This document shows positions 57,306 to 64,000 of a stretch of DNA of 64,000 nucleotides, piece by piece. This DNA comes from Ectothiorhodospiraceae bacterium 2226 (GTDB lineage Bacteria; Pseudomonadota; Gammaproteobacteria; GCA-013348725). The DNA lies in contig CP054689.1 in NCBI GenBank assembly GCA_013348725.1, positions 670,501-734,500 of the forward strand. Direction: 5' to 3'. Under the pieces are notes generated by a model. It had not been told where the DNA came from, searched no databases, and saw only the letters and a program-made list of their open reading frames with translations. Every line of letters starts with the position of its first letter. Position 1 is the stretch's first letter. The translations under genes and the position numbers were made by a program.

Positions 57306-58256
57306 ATGAGCACCCTCACGGTACGCGCCTTGTTCGAGGCGCATCGCCAGCGGCTACGCCTGACCTGGGAGGCCGGCCAGGCCGGCGGCGACCTGGCGGT
57401 GGCCGGACCGGCCGAACGCGGCGCGCCGCCCGATTCGCTGGTCGGACACCTCACCCTCATTCGCCCCAACCGCATCCAGGTCCTCGGCAGTTCGGAACTG
57501 CGCTACCTCGACGGGCTGGGCAAGAACTCCTACGATGATGCACTCACCCGCCTGTTTGGCGAACGTCCGGCGGCCATCATCGTGTGTGACGGGCGCCGCG
57601 TGAATGAGGACATCATTGCGCGCGCGGAGGCGGCCGAAGTGCCGGTGTTGCGCTCGGGCGTGCAGAGTCTCAAGCTGATCAGCTACCTGCAGCACTACTT
57701 GATCACCGCCCTGGCCGAGAAGACCACCTTGCACGGGGTCTTCATGTCCGTGAGCGGCATCGGCGTGCTGATCACCGGCTCCAGCGGCGTGGGCAAGAGC
57801 GAGCTGGCGCTGGAGTTGCTCAGCCGCGGGCATCAACTGGTGGCGGACGACGCCCCCGAACTGGCGCGCATCTCGCCGGACACGCTGTGCGGCACCTGTC
57901 CCGAGTTGTTGCGCGGCTTCCTGGAGGTCCGCGGCCTGGGCATCCTGGACGTGCGCGCCATCTTCGGCGACAACGCCGTGAAGCAGAGCAAAAACCTTCG
58001 TCTCATCATAAACTTGGAGAGGCACGCGCAGGACGTTCCGGTGCATTTGGACCGTCTGCGCGGCACACAGCGCAACCGCACGCTGCTGGAGGTGGACGTG
58101 CCCGAGATCCTGTTGCCGGTCACCCCCGGCAGCAATCTGGCGGTGCTGGCCGAGACCGCCGTGCGCGACCACATTCTGCGGTTCCACGGCCATGACGCCA
58201 CCGAGGAGTTCATCGCACGCCAGCGGCGCCTGATGCAGCGGGACAACCCGGCATGA
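57306..58256 (+). CDS. hprK: HPr kinase/phosphorylase
   Basis: HprK phosphorylates HPr-type proteins on Ser46 and can reverse this. The 316-residue protein has an N-terminal domain and a kinase domain with Walker A GSSGVGKSELALELL, followed by the family loop LVADDAPELARISPDTL and ILDVRAIFGDNAVKQSKNLRLIINLE. Its likely target NPr, encoded at 59510, retains Ser46. The rapZ start overlaps by four bases. Confidence 0.96.
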   Translation: MSTLTVRALFEAHRQRLRLTWEAGQAGGDLAVAGPAERGAPPDSLVGHLTLIRPNRIQVLGSSELRYLDGLGKNSYDDALTRLFGERPAAIIVCDGRRVNEDIIARAEAAEVPVLRSGVQSLKLISYLQHYLITALAEKTTLHGVFMSVSGIGVLITGSSGVGKSELALELLSRGHQLVADDAPELARISPDTLCGTCPELLRGFLEVRGLGILDVRAIFGDNAVKQSKNLRLIINLERHAQDVPVHLDRLRGTQRNRTLLEVDVPEILLPVTPGSNLAVLAETAVRDHILRFHGHDATEEFIARQRRLMQRDNPA

Positions 58257-59107
58257 AGCTATACATCGTCAGCGGGCTCTCGGGAGCCGGCAAGAGCGTG
58301 GCCCTGCACGTGCTCGAGGACCTCAACGTCTATTGCATCGACAACCTGCCGGTGGGGCTGCTGCCCGCCTTCGCCCAGCAGATCACAGGCGGCCTGCTGC
58401 AGGCGCACCAGCGCGCGGCGGTGGGCATCGACGCCCGCGCACTGCCCGAGGACCTGCGCCATTTCCCGGCGATGCTCGAGCAACTCGAGGCCCAGGGACT
58501 GGAGATCGAAATCTTCTTCCTGGAGGCGGACGAGCCCACCCTGCTCAAGCGATTTTCCGAGACACGGCGCAAGCACCCACTCACCAACGAGCGCATACCG
58601 CTGGCCGAGGCCATCCGCGACGAGCGGCGTGTGCTGGAGCCCATCTCCTCACGCGCCGACCTGCGCCTGGATACCAGCCGCACCACCGTACACCAGTTGC
58701 GCGACCTGATCCGCGAGCGGGTGACCGACGAGGACGGCACGATGTCGCTGCTGTTTCAGTCGTTCGGCTACAAGCACGGCATCCCGGCCGACGTCGACTT
58801 CGTGTTCGACGTGCGCTGCATACCCAACCCGCACTGGGAGCCGCAGCTGCGCTCCCTCACGGGATTGGCGCCGGAGGTCGTGGAGTTTCTCGAGCGCGAC
58901 CCGCGCGTGACCCGCATGTACGAGGACTTACGCGGCTTCCTGGAGCGGTGGATCCCCCAGTTCGAGGACGACAACCGCAGTTACATGACGGTTGCCGTCG
59001 GCTGCACCGGCGGGCAGCACCGTTCCGTCTATCTCATCGAGCGCCTCGCGCGGCACTTTCGCACCACGCGCAAGCGCGTCCTCACCCGTCATCGAGAGTT
59101 GTCATGA
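58253..59107 (+). CDS. rapZ: RNase adapter RapZ
   Basis: RapZ binds small RNAs and guides RNase E in the enteric GlmZ pathway controlling GlmS; it also senses glucosamine-6-phosphate. The 284-residue protein has Walker A GLSGAGKSVALHVLED, Walker B-like CIDNLPVGLLP and the C-terminal domain MTVAVGCTGGQHRSVYLIERLA with its substrate-binding His and Arg. No GlmZ-like RNA was recognised here. The position after hprK is common in non-enteric proteobacteria. Confidence 0.96.
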   Translation: MKLYIVSGLSGAGKSVALHVLEDLNVYCIDNLPVGLLPAFAQQITGGLLQAHQRAAVGIDARALPEDLRHFPAMLEQLEAQGLEIEIFFLEADEPTLLKRFSETRRKHPLTNERIPLAEAIRDERRVLEPISSRADLRLDTSRTTVHQLRDLIRERVTDEDGTMSLLFQSFGYKHGIPADVDFVFDVRCIPNPHWEPQLRSLTGLAPEVVEFLERDPRVTRMYEDLRGFLERWIPQFEDDNRSYMTVAVGCTGGQHRSVYLIERLARHFRTTRKRVLTRHRELS

Positions 59108-59508
59108 GTGTCGGCATCCTGGTCATCACCCACAGCCAGATCGGACAGGCGATCATGGACACGGCCTGTTCCATGCTCACCCAGTGCCCGCTGGACGTAG
59201 AGATCCTGCCCATTCCACAGGACAGCGATCCCGAGCGGCAGGCAGCGCGCGCGCACGACTTGGTGCACAAGCTCAACCGCGGCGACGGTGTTCTGGTGCT
59301 GACCGACATGTACGGTTCCACGCCGAGCAACATCGCCAGCCGCCTGCTGGATCCGGAGGGCCGGGTGCAGGTGGTGGCGGGCGTCAACTTACCGATGTTC
59401 ATCCGGGTGATGAACTACCCCCACCTGAACCTGGAAGAACTCACCGCCAAGGCGCTGTCCGGGGGCCACGACGGCATCATGGCATGCCGCCCCAGCGTGG
59501 AGGGCTGA
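59104..59508 (+). CDS. PTS EIIA component, mannose family (regulatory)
   Basis: The 134-residue protein has the EIIA-Man fold: VGILVITHSQIGQAIMDTA with the phosphorylated His10, then GDGVLVLTDMYGSTPSNIA and VVAGVNLPMFIRVMNY. No EIIB, EIIC or EIID is encoded nearby, so it is probably a regulatory acceptor of the relay and not part of a sugar permease. It is coupled to rapZ by ATGA. Confidence 0.93.
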   Translation: MSVGILVITHSQIGQAIMDTACSMLTQCPLDVEILPIPQDSDPERQAARAHDLVHKLNRGDGVLVLTDMYGSTPSNIASRLLDPEGRVQVVAGVNLPMFIRVMNYPHLNLEELTAKALSGGHDGIMACRPSVEG

Positions 59509-59509
59509 G

Positions 59510-59779
59510 GTGGTGCGGCGTCGGGTCGAGGTCGTCAACAAGCTGGGGCTGCACGCACGCGCAGCCGCGAAGTTCGTCACGCTGGCGTCCCGCTTTCAGT
59601 CGGAGGTTCAACTCGGCCGCGGGGACAAGGTCGTCAACGGCAAGAGCATCATGGGGGTGATGATGCTGGCCGCGGGACGGGGCACGGAGTTGGAGCTGAT
59701 CATTTCAGGGACCGATGAACGGCAAGCCGCACAGGAACTCGAGGCGCTCATCAGCGACCGCTTCGGCGAACAGGAGTAG
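59510..59779 (+). CDS. ptsO: phosphocarrier protein NPr (HPr family)
   Basis: The 89-residue protein starts with GTG. It has the His15 phosphorylation site in NKLGLHARAAAKFV and the regulatory Ser46 in NGKSIMGVMML. It passes phosphate from enzyme I to PtsN and perhaps the EIIA-Man. Because HprK is encoded in the same run, Ser46 phosphorylation is likely to operate. It starts two bases after the preceding stop. Confidence 0.95.
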   Translation: MVRRRVEVVNKLGLHARAAAKFVTLASRFQSEVQLGRGDKVVNGKSIMGVMMLAAGRGTELELIISGTDERQAAQELEALISDRFGEQE

Positions 59780-59800
59780 GCCCGTCGGCGCGGGGGCGAC

Positions 59801-61534
59801 ATGACCCTCGTGCTGCACGGACTCGGCGTGTCGCCCGGCGTAGTGATGGGCCGGGCGTACATCCTGCACCCCGGCATGCCCGAGATCGCCGAGCGGCCGG
59901 TGGCCGAACACGAGGTCGACGCCGAGCTCGAGCGCCTGCAGCGGGCGCTTGACACGGCTGCCGCGCAGCTCGAAGCGGTGCGCGCCGGCCTCCCCCTCGA
60001 CGCCGCCGAAGTGGCCGCCTTCATCGAGATGGACCTGCTCATGCTGCGCGACGAGGTCCTGGTGCACGGGCCCGCCGAACTCATCCGCCAGTGCCGGTGC
60101 AACGCCGAATGGGCCCTCAAGCAGCAGGGTATCTCCCTGATGCAGATGTTCGACGCCATGGAGGACGACTACATACGCAGTCGCCGCGTGGACGTCGAGC
60201 AGCTGGTACGGCGTGTGCAGCGGATATTGCTGCAGGAGCCGGGCGCGGCCGACGCTGACCACCACCGACTGCTGGCCGGGCGGGTAGTGGTCGCCGAAGA
60301 GCTCATCCCGGGCGACGCCATCCTGCTGCACCAACAAGGCGCGGCGGCCTTCGTGACCGCCTTCGGCGGCCCGACCTCCCACACCGCCATCCTCGCCCAC
60401 ACCCTGGGCGTGCCGGCGGTATCGGGGCTGCATCACGCTGCCGCCCTGCTACGCAACGACGAACCCCTTATCGTCGACGGCGCCGAGGGGGTGGTACTGG
60501 CCAGCGCCGACGAAATCACCCTGCGCCACTACCGGCGGCGCCGGCGCGACGAGCGCCGGCGCCGCGCGGCACTGGGGGCGATACGCGATACGCCCGCGGT
60601 CACGCGGGACGGGGTGTCGGTCGACCTGCAGGCCAACATCGAGTTTCCCGAGGACGTGACGGTGATGCGCCGCAGCGGCGCGACCGCGGTGGGCCTCTAC
60701 CGCACCGAGTTCCTGTTCATGAACCGCCCCGCCCCGCCGAGCGAGGAGGAGCAGTTTCGGGTGTTTGTGCGCGTACTGCGCGCACTGCGCGGTGCGCCGC
60801 TTACCATTCGCACCCTGGACCTTGGCGCCGACAAGCCCCTGCCGTGGGACGGTGAAGAGCGTCTCGGCCCCAACCCGGCGCTAGGCTTGCGCGCTATCCG
60901 CCTGTGTCTCAAGCGGCCGGAGCTGTTTCGGCCGCAACTGCGCGCCGTGCTGCGCGCCTCGGCACACGGCCCGGTGCGGCTGATGATCCCGATGATGACC
61001 TCGTGTCAGGAGATCCTGCAGGTACATGCGCTGCTCGACGAGGTGCGGGCGGAGCTGCGCGCCGAGGGGCACGCCTTCGACCCGCGCCTGCCCGTTGGCG
61101 CCATGATCGAAGTGCCGGCGGCGGCGCTGGCGGCCGATCTGTTCGCGCGGCACATGGATTTTCTGTCCATCGGCACCAACGACCTGATCCAGTACACGTT
61201 GGCGGCGGATCGGGTCGACGACGCCGTCAGTTACCTCTACGATCCCCTGCACCCCGGCGTGCTGCAACTCATACAGCGCACGCTGGAGGCGGCCGCGCGT
61301 GCCAAGGTACCGGTGGCCATGTGCGGCGAGATGGCCGGCGATCCGCGCTACACCCGCCTGCTGCTCGGCATGGGGCTGCGGGCCTTTTCGGTGCATCCCT
61401 GCGCGCTGCCCGAGGTCAAACACGCCATTCGCCACGCCGACATCGGCCGCGTACGCCGTCTGACCCGCCGCCTACTGCGGGCCGACTTCCCGGAGGACAT
61501 GCAAGCGCTGCTCGGGCGCATCAACGCCCTCTGA
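59801..61534 (+). CDS. ptsP: phosphoenolpyruvate-protein phosphotransferase (enzyme I)
   Basis: Enzyme I takes phosphate from PEP and gives it to HPr-type proteins. The 577-residue protein has the active His in GGPTSHTAILAHTLGVP, the PEP-binding TEFLFMNRPAPPSEEEQF and LDLGADKPLPW, and the catalytic Cys region in PVAMCGEMAGD. It lacks the N-terminal GAF domain of enteric PtsP, so it is like PtsI in layout although it sits in a regulatory cluster. Confidence 0.95.
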   Translation: MTLVLHGLGVSPGVVMGRAYILHPGMPEIAERPVAEHEVDAELERLQRALDTAAAQLEAVRAGLPLDAAEVAAFIEMDLLMLRDEVLVHGPAELIRQCRCNAEWALKQQGISLMQMFDAMEDDYIRSRRVDVEQLVRRVQRILLQEPGAADADHHRLLAGRVVVAEELIPGDAILLHQQGAAAFVTAFGGPTSHTAILAHTLGVPAVSGLHHAAALLRNDEPLIVDGAEGVVLASADEITLRHYRRRRRDERRRRAALGAIRDTPAVTRDGVSVDLQANIEFPEDVTVMRRSGATAVGLYRTEFLFMNRPAPPSEEEQFRVFVRVLRALRGAPLTIRTLDLGADKPLPWDGEERLGPNPALGLRAIRLCLKRPELFRPQLRAVLRASAHGPVRLMIPMMTSCQEILQVHALLDEVRAELRAEGHAFDPRLPVGAMIEVPAAALAADLFARHMDFLSIGTNDLIQYTLAADRVDDAVSYLYDPLHPGVLQLIQRTLEAAARAKVPVAMCGEMAGDPRYTRLLLGMGLRAFSVHPCALPEVKHAIRHADIGRVRRLTRRLLRADFPEDMQALLGRINAL

Positions 61535-61751
61535 GGCTGGTTCGAAAGGGCCAGCCGGGGCTCTAAAGGGGCCACGCGCGACGGCGCCCCGCTGCTCGCT
61601 CGTTCAGTGGCTGGCCGTCGTTCAGCGCGGCACCTACGGCAGATCGCAGGCCCGATGTCCTTTCCCGGGATGCGGGCCCGTTTTGCAATCGCCGGAACGC
61701 ACACCGATAATGCCGCTCCTCGCTTCCGGCAACCCATTGAGAGTTTCGCTT

Positions 61752-63152
61752 ATGGATCGCTACGACCTCATCGTCATCGGCTCGGGCCCGGGCGGCTACC
61801 GCGCGGCCGTCCTGGGCGCCCTGCGCGGCCTCAAGGTCGCCATCATCGAGCGACGCGACTGGGGCGGTTGCTGCCTGAACCGTGGCTGCGTACCCAAGAA
61901 GGCCTGGCACCACAGCGCCAAGTGGATCGCGCAGAGCCGCGCGCTGGCGAGCCGCGGCCTGCGGGCGAAGGTGACCGCCGATCTCGGCGTTGCCTGGGAG
62001 CACCAACGCGAGGTCGTCGCCACGGTGCGCGACAGCTACGAGAGCTACATGAAGCGCCTGGGCATCACCGCGCTGCGCGGCCACGGCCGACTGCTCGACG
62101 CGCAGCGCGTCGAACTGAGCGCCGGCGACACCGTGCAGACGATCGAGGGCGCCCATATCATCCTCGCCACCGGCTCCTCGCCCCGCCTACCGAGCTGGAG
62201 CGGCGAGGTGCCGGGGCGGGTCCTGACCACCGACACGCTGTTCGACGAGCCGCCGCCGGCAGGCAAGCGCGTGGCGCTGATCGGCAGTGGCGTGATCGGC
62301 ACCGAATTCGCCTTCATCCTCACCCTGCTCGGCAAGGAGGTGGTGTGGATCTGCGGCGGCGAGCCGCTCGCGCGCAGCCTGTTCAGCAATCAGGCCCGGC
62401 GCACGCTGCGTGAGGCGATGGCCAACTACGACATCGCGCCGCGCACCGGCGCGCGGGTGCAGTCCGCGCGCGTCGGCGACGACGGCGTCGCGCTGACGTT
62501 GGAGGACGGCGGCGAAGAGACGGTCGACTGGGTCTGCCTCGGCACGGGACGCGTGCCCCATACCGAGGGCCTGGGGCTTGAGGCAGCGGGCATCGAGACG
62601 GACGCCGCCGGCTTCGTGGTACGCAACGCCCACCTGCAGACCGCGGCCGCCAATGTGTATGCCATCGGCGACTGCACCTCCCCGGCGATGACCGCCAATC
62701 AGGCGCTCGCCGATGCCACGCTGGCGATCGACAACATCCTCGGCGACACGCCGCGCGCCCAGGACCCCTTGTGGGTGCCGGAGGCGATCTACAGCGCGGT
62801 GGAGATGGCCCGCATCGGCATGGACGAGGATACCGCCGAGGACGAGGACCTCGAGCCGGCGGTGGGCTTCGCCGCCTTCGAGACCTCGCCGCGCGCGCTC
62901 GGCCAGGGCGACACCGCCGGCTTCGTGCGCCTGCTCGGCGACATGGACAGCGGCGCGCTGCTCGGCGGCGAGATCGTGGGCAGCGAGGCCGCGGAACTGA
63001 TTCACCTGCTCGCCCTGGCGCCCGACCGTGACACCGCATTGCGCTGGCTCGCGCGCGGCGCCTACAACCACCCCACCCGCGCCGAGGAGTTGCTGAACGC
63101 GGCCGAGACCATGGCCAGCAAGTGGGGGCTACGCGACCACATCTTCGGCTAA
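61752..63152 (+). CDS. dihydrolipoamide dehydrogenase-like flavoprotein
   Basis: From ATG 61752 the 466-residue protein has the FAD site DLIVIGSGPGGYRAAV, a redox-active disulfide in GGCCLNRGC (Cys41 and Cys46), an NAD(P) site (VALIGSGVIGTEFAFIL) and the second FAD motif NVYAIGDCT. The C-terminal active-site segment YNHPTRAEEL has the His and Glu of the family. Cys40, beside the disulfide, is unusual. No 2-oxo acid dehydrogenase subunit is nearby, so the partner substrate is unknown. Confidence 0.9.
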   Translation: MDRYDLIVIGSGPGGYRAAVLGALRGLKVAIIERRDWGGCCLNRGCVPKKAWHHSAKWIAQSRALASRGLRAKVTADLGVAWEHQREVVATVRDSYESYMKRLGITALRGHGRLLDAQRVELSAGDTVQTIEGAHIILATGSSPRLPSWSGEVPGRVLTTDTLFDEPPPAGKRVALIGSGVIGTEFAFILTLLGKEVVWICGGEPLARSLFSNQARRTLREAMANYDIAPRTGARVQSARVGDDGVALTLEDGGEETVDWVCLGTGRVPHTEGLGLEAAGIETDAAGFVVRNAHLQTAAANVYAIGDCTSPAMTANQALADATLAIDNILGDTPRAQDPLWVPEAIYSAVEMARIGMDEDTAEDEDLEPAVGFAAFETSPRALGQGDTAGFVRLLGDMDSGALLGGEIVGSEAAELIHLLALAPDRDTALRWLARGAYNHPTRAEELLNAAETMASKWGLRDHIFG

Positions 63153-63230
63153 GTGGAACGGCCCGCGTGTTGCACGGGGCCTCCGGCTCTGCTACACCGC
63201 AAGGGACGCCACAACGACGACGGAGGGTGT

Positions 63231-63494
63231 ATGACCGATGATGTGCTCGAACGTGAGCGCCCCTTGCCGGATGGCACGGGTGCCGACGGCGTGGTGCACT
63301 GGCGGGTGTTTCGCCACCGCGAAGCCGCGCGGGACTACCTGCCGGCCATCCAACTGGGCACGGGCCAGCGCATCGTTGGAGGTTACAGCCGCGACAGCGT
63401 CGGCGCGCTCTGGTGGATCGGCGTGCAGGTGGACAACGTGCACGCCTGGGGCAACTTGAGCGCCATCAACAAGCACGCCAAGACGGACACCTGA
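63231..63494 (+). CDS. small hypothetical protein
   Basis: The 87-residue protein is preceded by GGAGGGTGT. It is mostly polar with a hydrophobic, Trp-rich centre (SVGALWWIGVQVDNVHAWGN) and an acidic N-terminus. No signal peptide or known domain is recognised. It lies 78 bases after the flavoprotein gene and is convergent with darP. It is a reasonable gene by ribosome site and base composition, but its function is unknown. Confidence 0.6.
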   Translation: MTDDVLERERPLPDGTGADGVVHWRVFRHREAARDYLPAIQLGTGQRIVGGYSRDSVGALWWIGVQVDNVHAWGNLSAINKHAKTDT

Positions 63495-63572
63495 GGCCCG
63501 CCCCCTTCCGTCGCCTCGCAGGACGCGCCGCGGCGCCTCGCTACGCTGAGTAGCCGCGGCGAGGTTACCGCG

Positions 63573-64000
63573 TCACTCCTCCACCAGTTCGCGCAACGCG
63601 CGAAACAGCTCCCGAAAGGCGCGCGGTGGTTTGTCGGCCTGCTGCTCGGCCTGGATGCTGCGCACCAGTTGGCGCAGGCGTTGCGGGTCGGCCTGCGGGT
63701 ACTTCTCCACCAGGGCCGCCAGAGCCGCATCGCCCTCCGCCAACAGGCGCTCACGCCAGCGCTCGGCCGCATGATGCAGCGCCACCGCGCGCTGGTCGCG
63801 CCCCTGCAAGGCCTCGAGCTGCGCACGAATCGGCGCGGCGTCCAATTCCCGCATCAGACGTCCGATGTACTGAAGCTGGCGCTTGCGTCCGCCCCGCTGT
63901 CGGATGGCGCGCGCCAGGCGCACCGCCTCGTCCAACTCCTCGGGTAGCGTCAGGCCCAGGTACTGGGCTGCCGGCAGCTCCACCAACTCCTCGCCCAGCG
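63573..64000 (-). CDS. darP: ribosome-associated protein DarP (YjgA, DUF615), C-terminal part; start beyond window
   Basis: The frame is open to the right edge; about 142 residues are visible. ALGEELVELPAAQYLGLTLPEELDEAVRLARAIR and RRQLQYIGRLMRE-type wording (here RKRQLQYIGRLMRELD) are family features. DarP helps 50S ribosome assembly in E. coli. The N-terminus lies past position 64000, so the gene is partial here only because of the window edge. Confidence 0.88.
   Translation of the reverse strand, partial: LGEELVELPAAQYLGLTLPEELDEAVRLARAIRQRGGRKRQLQYIGRLMRELDAAPIRAQLEALQGRDQRAVALHHAAERWRERLLAEGDAALAALVEKYPQADPQRLRQLVRSIQAEQQADKPPRAFRELFRALRELVEE

Overview
The window is a continuous stretch of high-GC bacterial chromosome, densely packed with housekeeping genes. 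Gene content and order fit a gammaproteobacterium outside the enterics, most like the Chromatiales/Ectothiorhodospiraceae, with Pseudomonas-like blocks (hemA-prfA-prmC-moeB; mlaFEDB-ibaG-murA-hisGDC; kdsD-kdsC-lptCAB-rpoN-hpf-ptsN). HPr kinase, GatCAB and an RpoN-linked phosphotransfer relay also point there. The taxon is an inference from synteny and protein motifs; no 16S gene or tRNA was seen. No gap between genes exceeds 300 bases, and no transposase, integrase, phage gene, CRISPR array, toxin-antitoxin pair or restriction system was found.

Layout. 1-5 kb: end of a TPR lipoprotein gene, then divergent hemA, prfA, prmC, a small unknown protein and moeB. 5-10 kb: a FimX-like regulator with degenerate GGDEF and EAL domains, then the complete EF-P beta-lysylation set (epmB divergent from efp-epmA). 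10-15 kb: pgpA, hslO, and gatCAB on the minus strand. 15-27 kb: a cell-shape and envelope run (mreBCD, mrdA, rodA, mltB, rlpA, dacA), continuing into a D-amino-acid transaminase, ybeD, lipB and lipA, then an ElyC-like protein. 27-34 kb: an aspartoacylase-like hydrolase, an AEC transporter, a cysteine-free Rrf2 regulator, slyD, an NfeD/stomatin pair, and sspA-sspB. 34-37 kb: the cytochrome bc1 operon petABC. 37-43 kb: a Nif3-like protein, a DegS/AlgW-type protease, and murA-hisG-hisD-hisC. 43-50 kb: the Mla lipid-transport genes mlaF, E, D, B without mlaC, then a four-gene block ending in mlaA. 50-61.5 kb: yrbG, an HMA protein, Kdo/LPS genes, rpoN, hpf and a regulatory PTS (ptsN, hprK, rapZ, an EIIA-Man, NPr, enzyme I) with no permease. 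61.5-64 kb: a pyridine nucleotide-disulfide oxidoreductase, a small unknown protein, and the end of darP.

Functionally the window is dominated by envelope biogenesis (Rod complex, peptidoglycan trimming, LPS export, Mla), translation quality control (RF1/PrmC, EF-P, GatCAB, HPF) and energy metabolism (bc1). Many neighbours overlap by 1-4 bases (ATGA, GTGA, TAATG, TGATG), suggesting translational coupling.

No clearly new multi-gene system stands out. The strongest unusual signals are: (i) two copies, about 34.6 kb apart and in opposite orientation, of a roughly 150-bp multi-hairpin intergenic element with paired base changes in a terminal stem; (ii) an Rrf2 regulator with no cysteine but an IscR type-1-like box over its own promoter; (iii) an Mla operon without mlaC; (iv) a PLWY variant of the Qo motif in cytochrome b; and (v) a DUF72-like/LLM/epimerase/mlaA block splitting the usual mla-yrbG neighbourhood.
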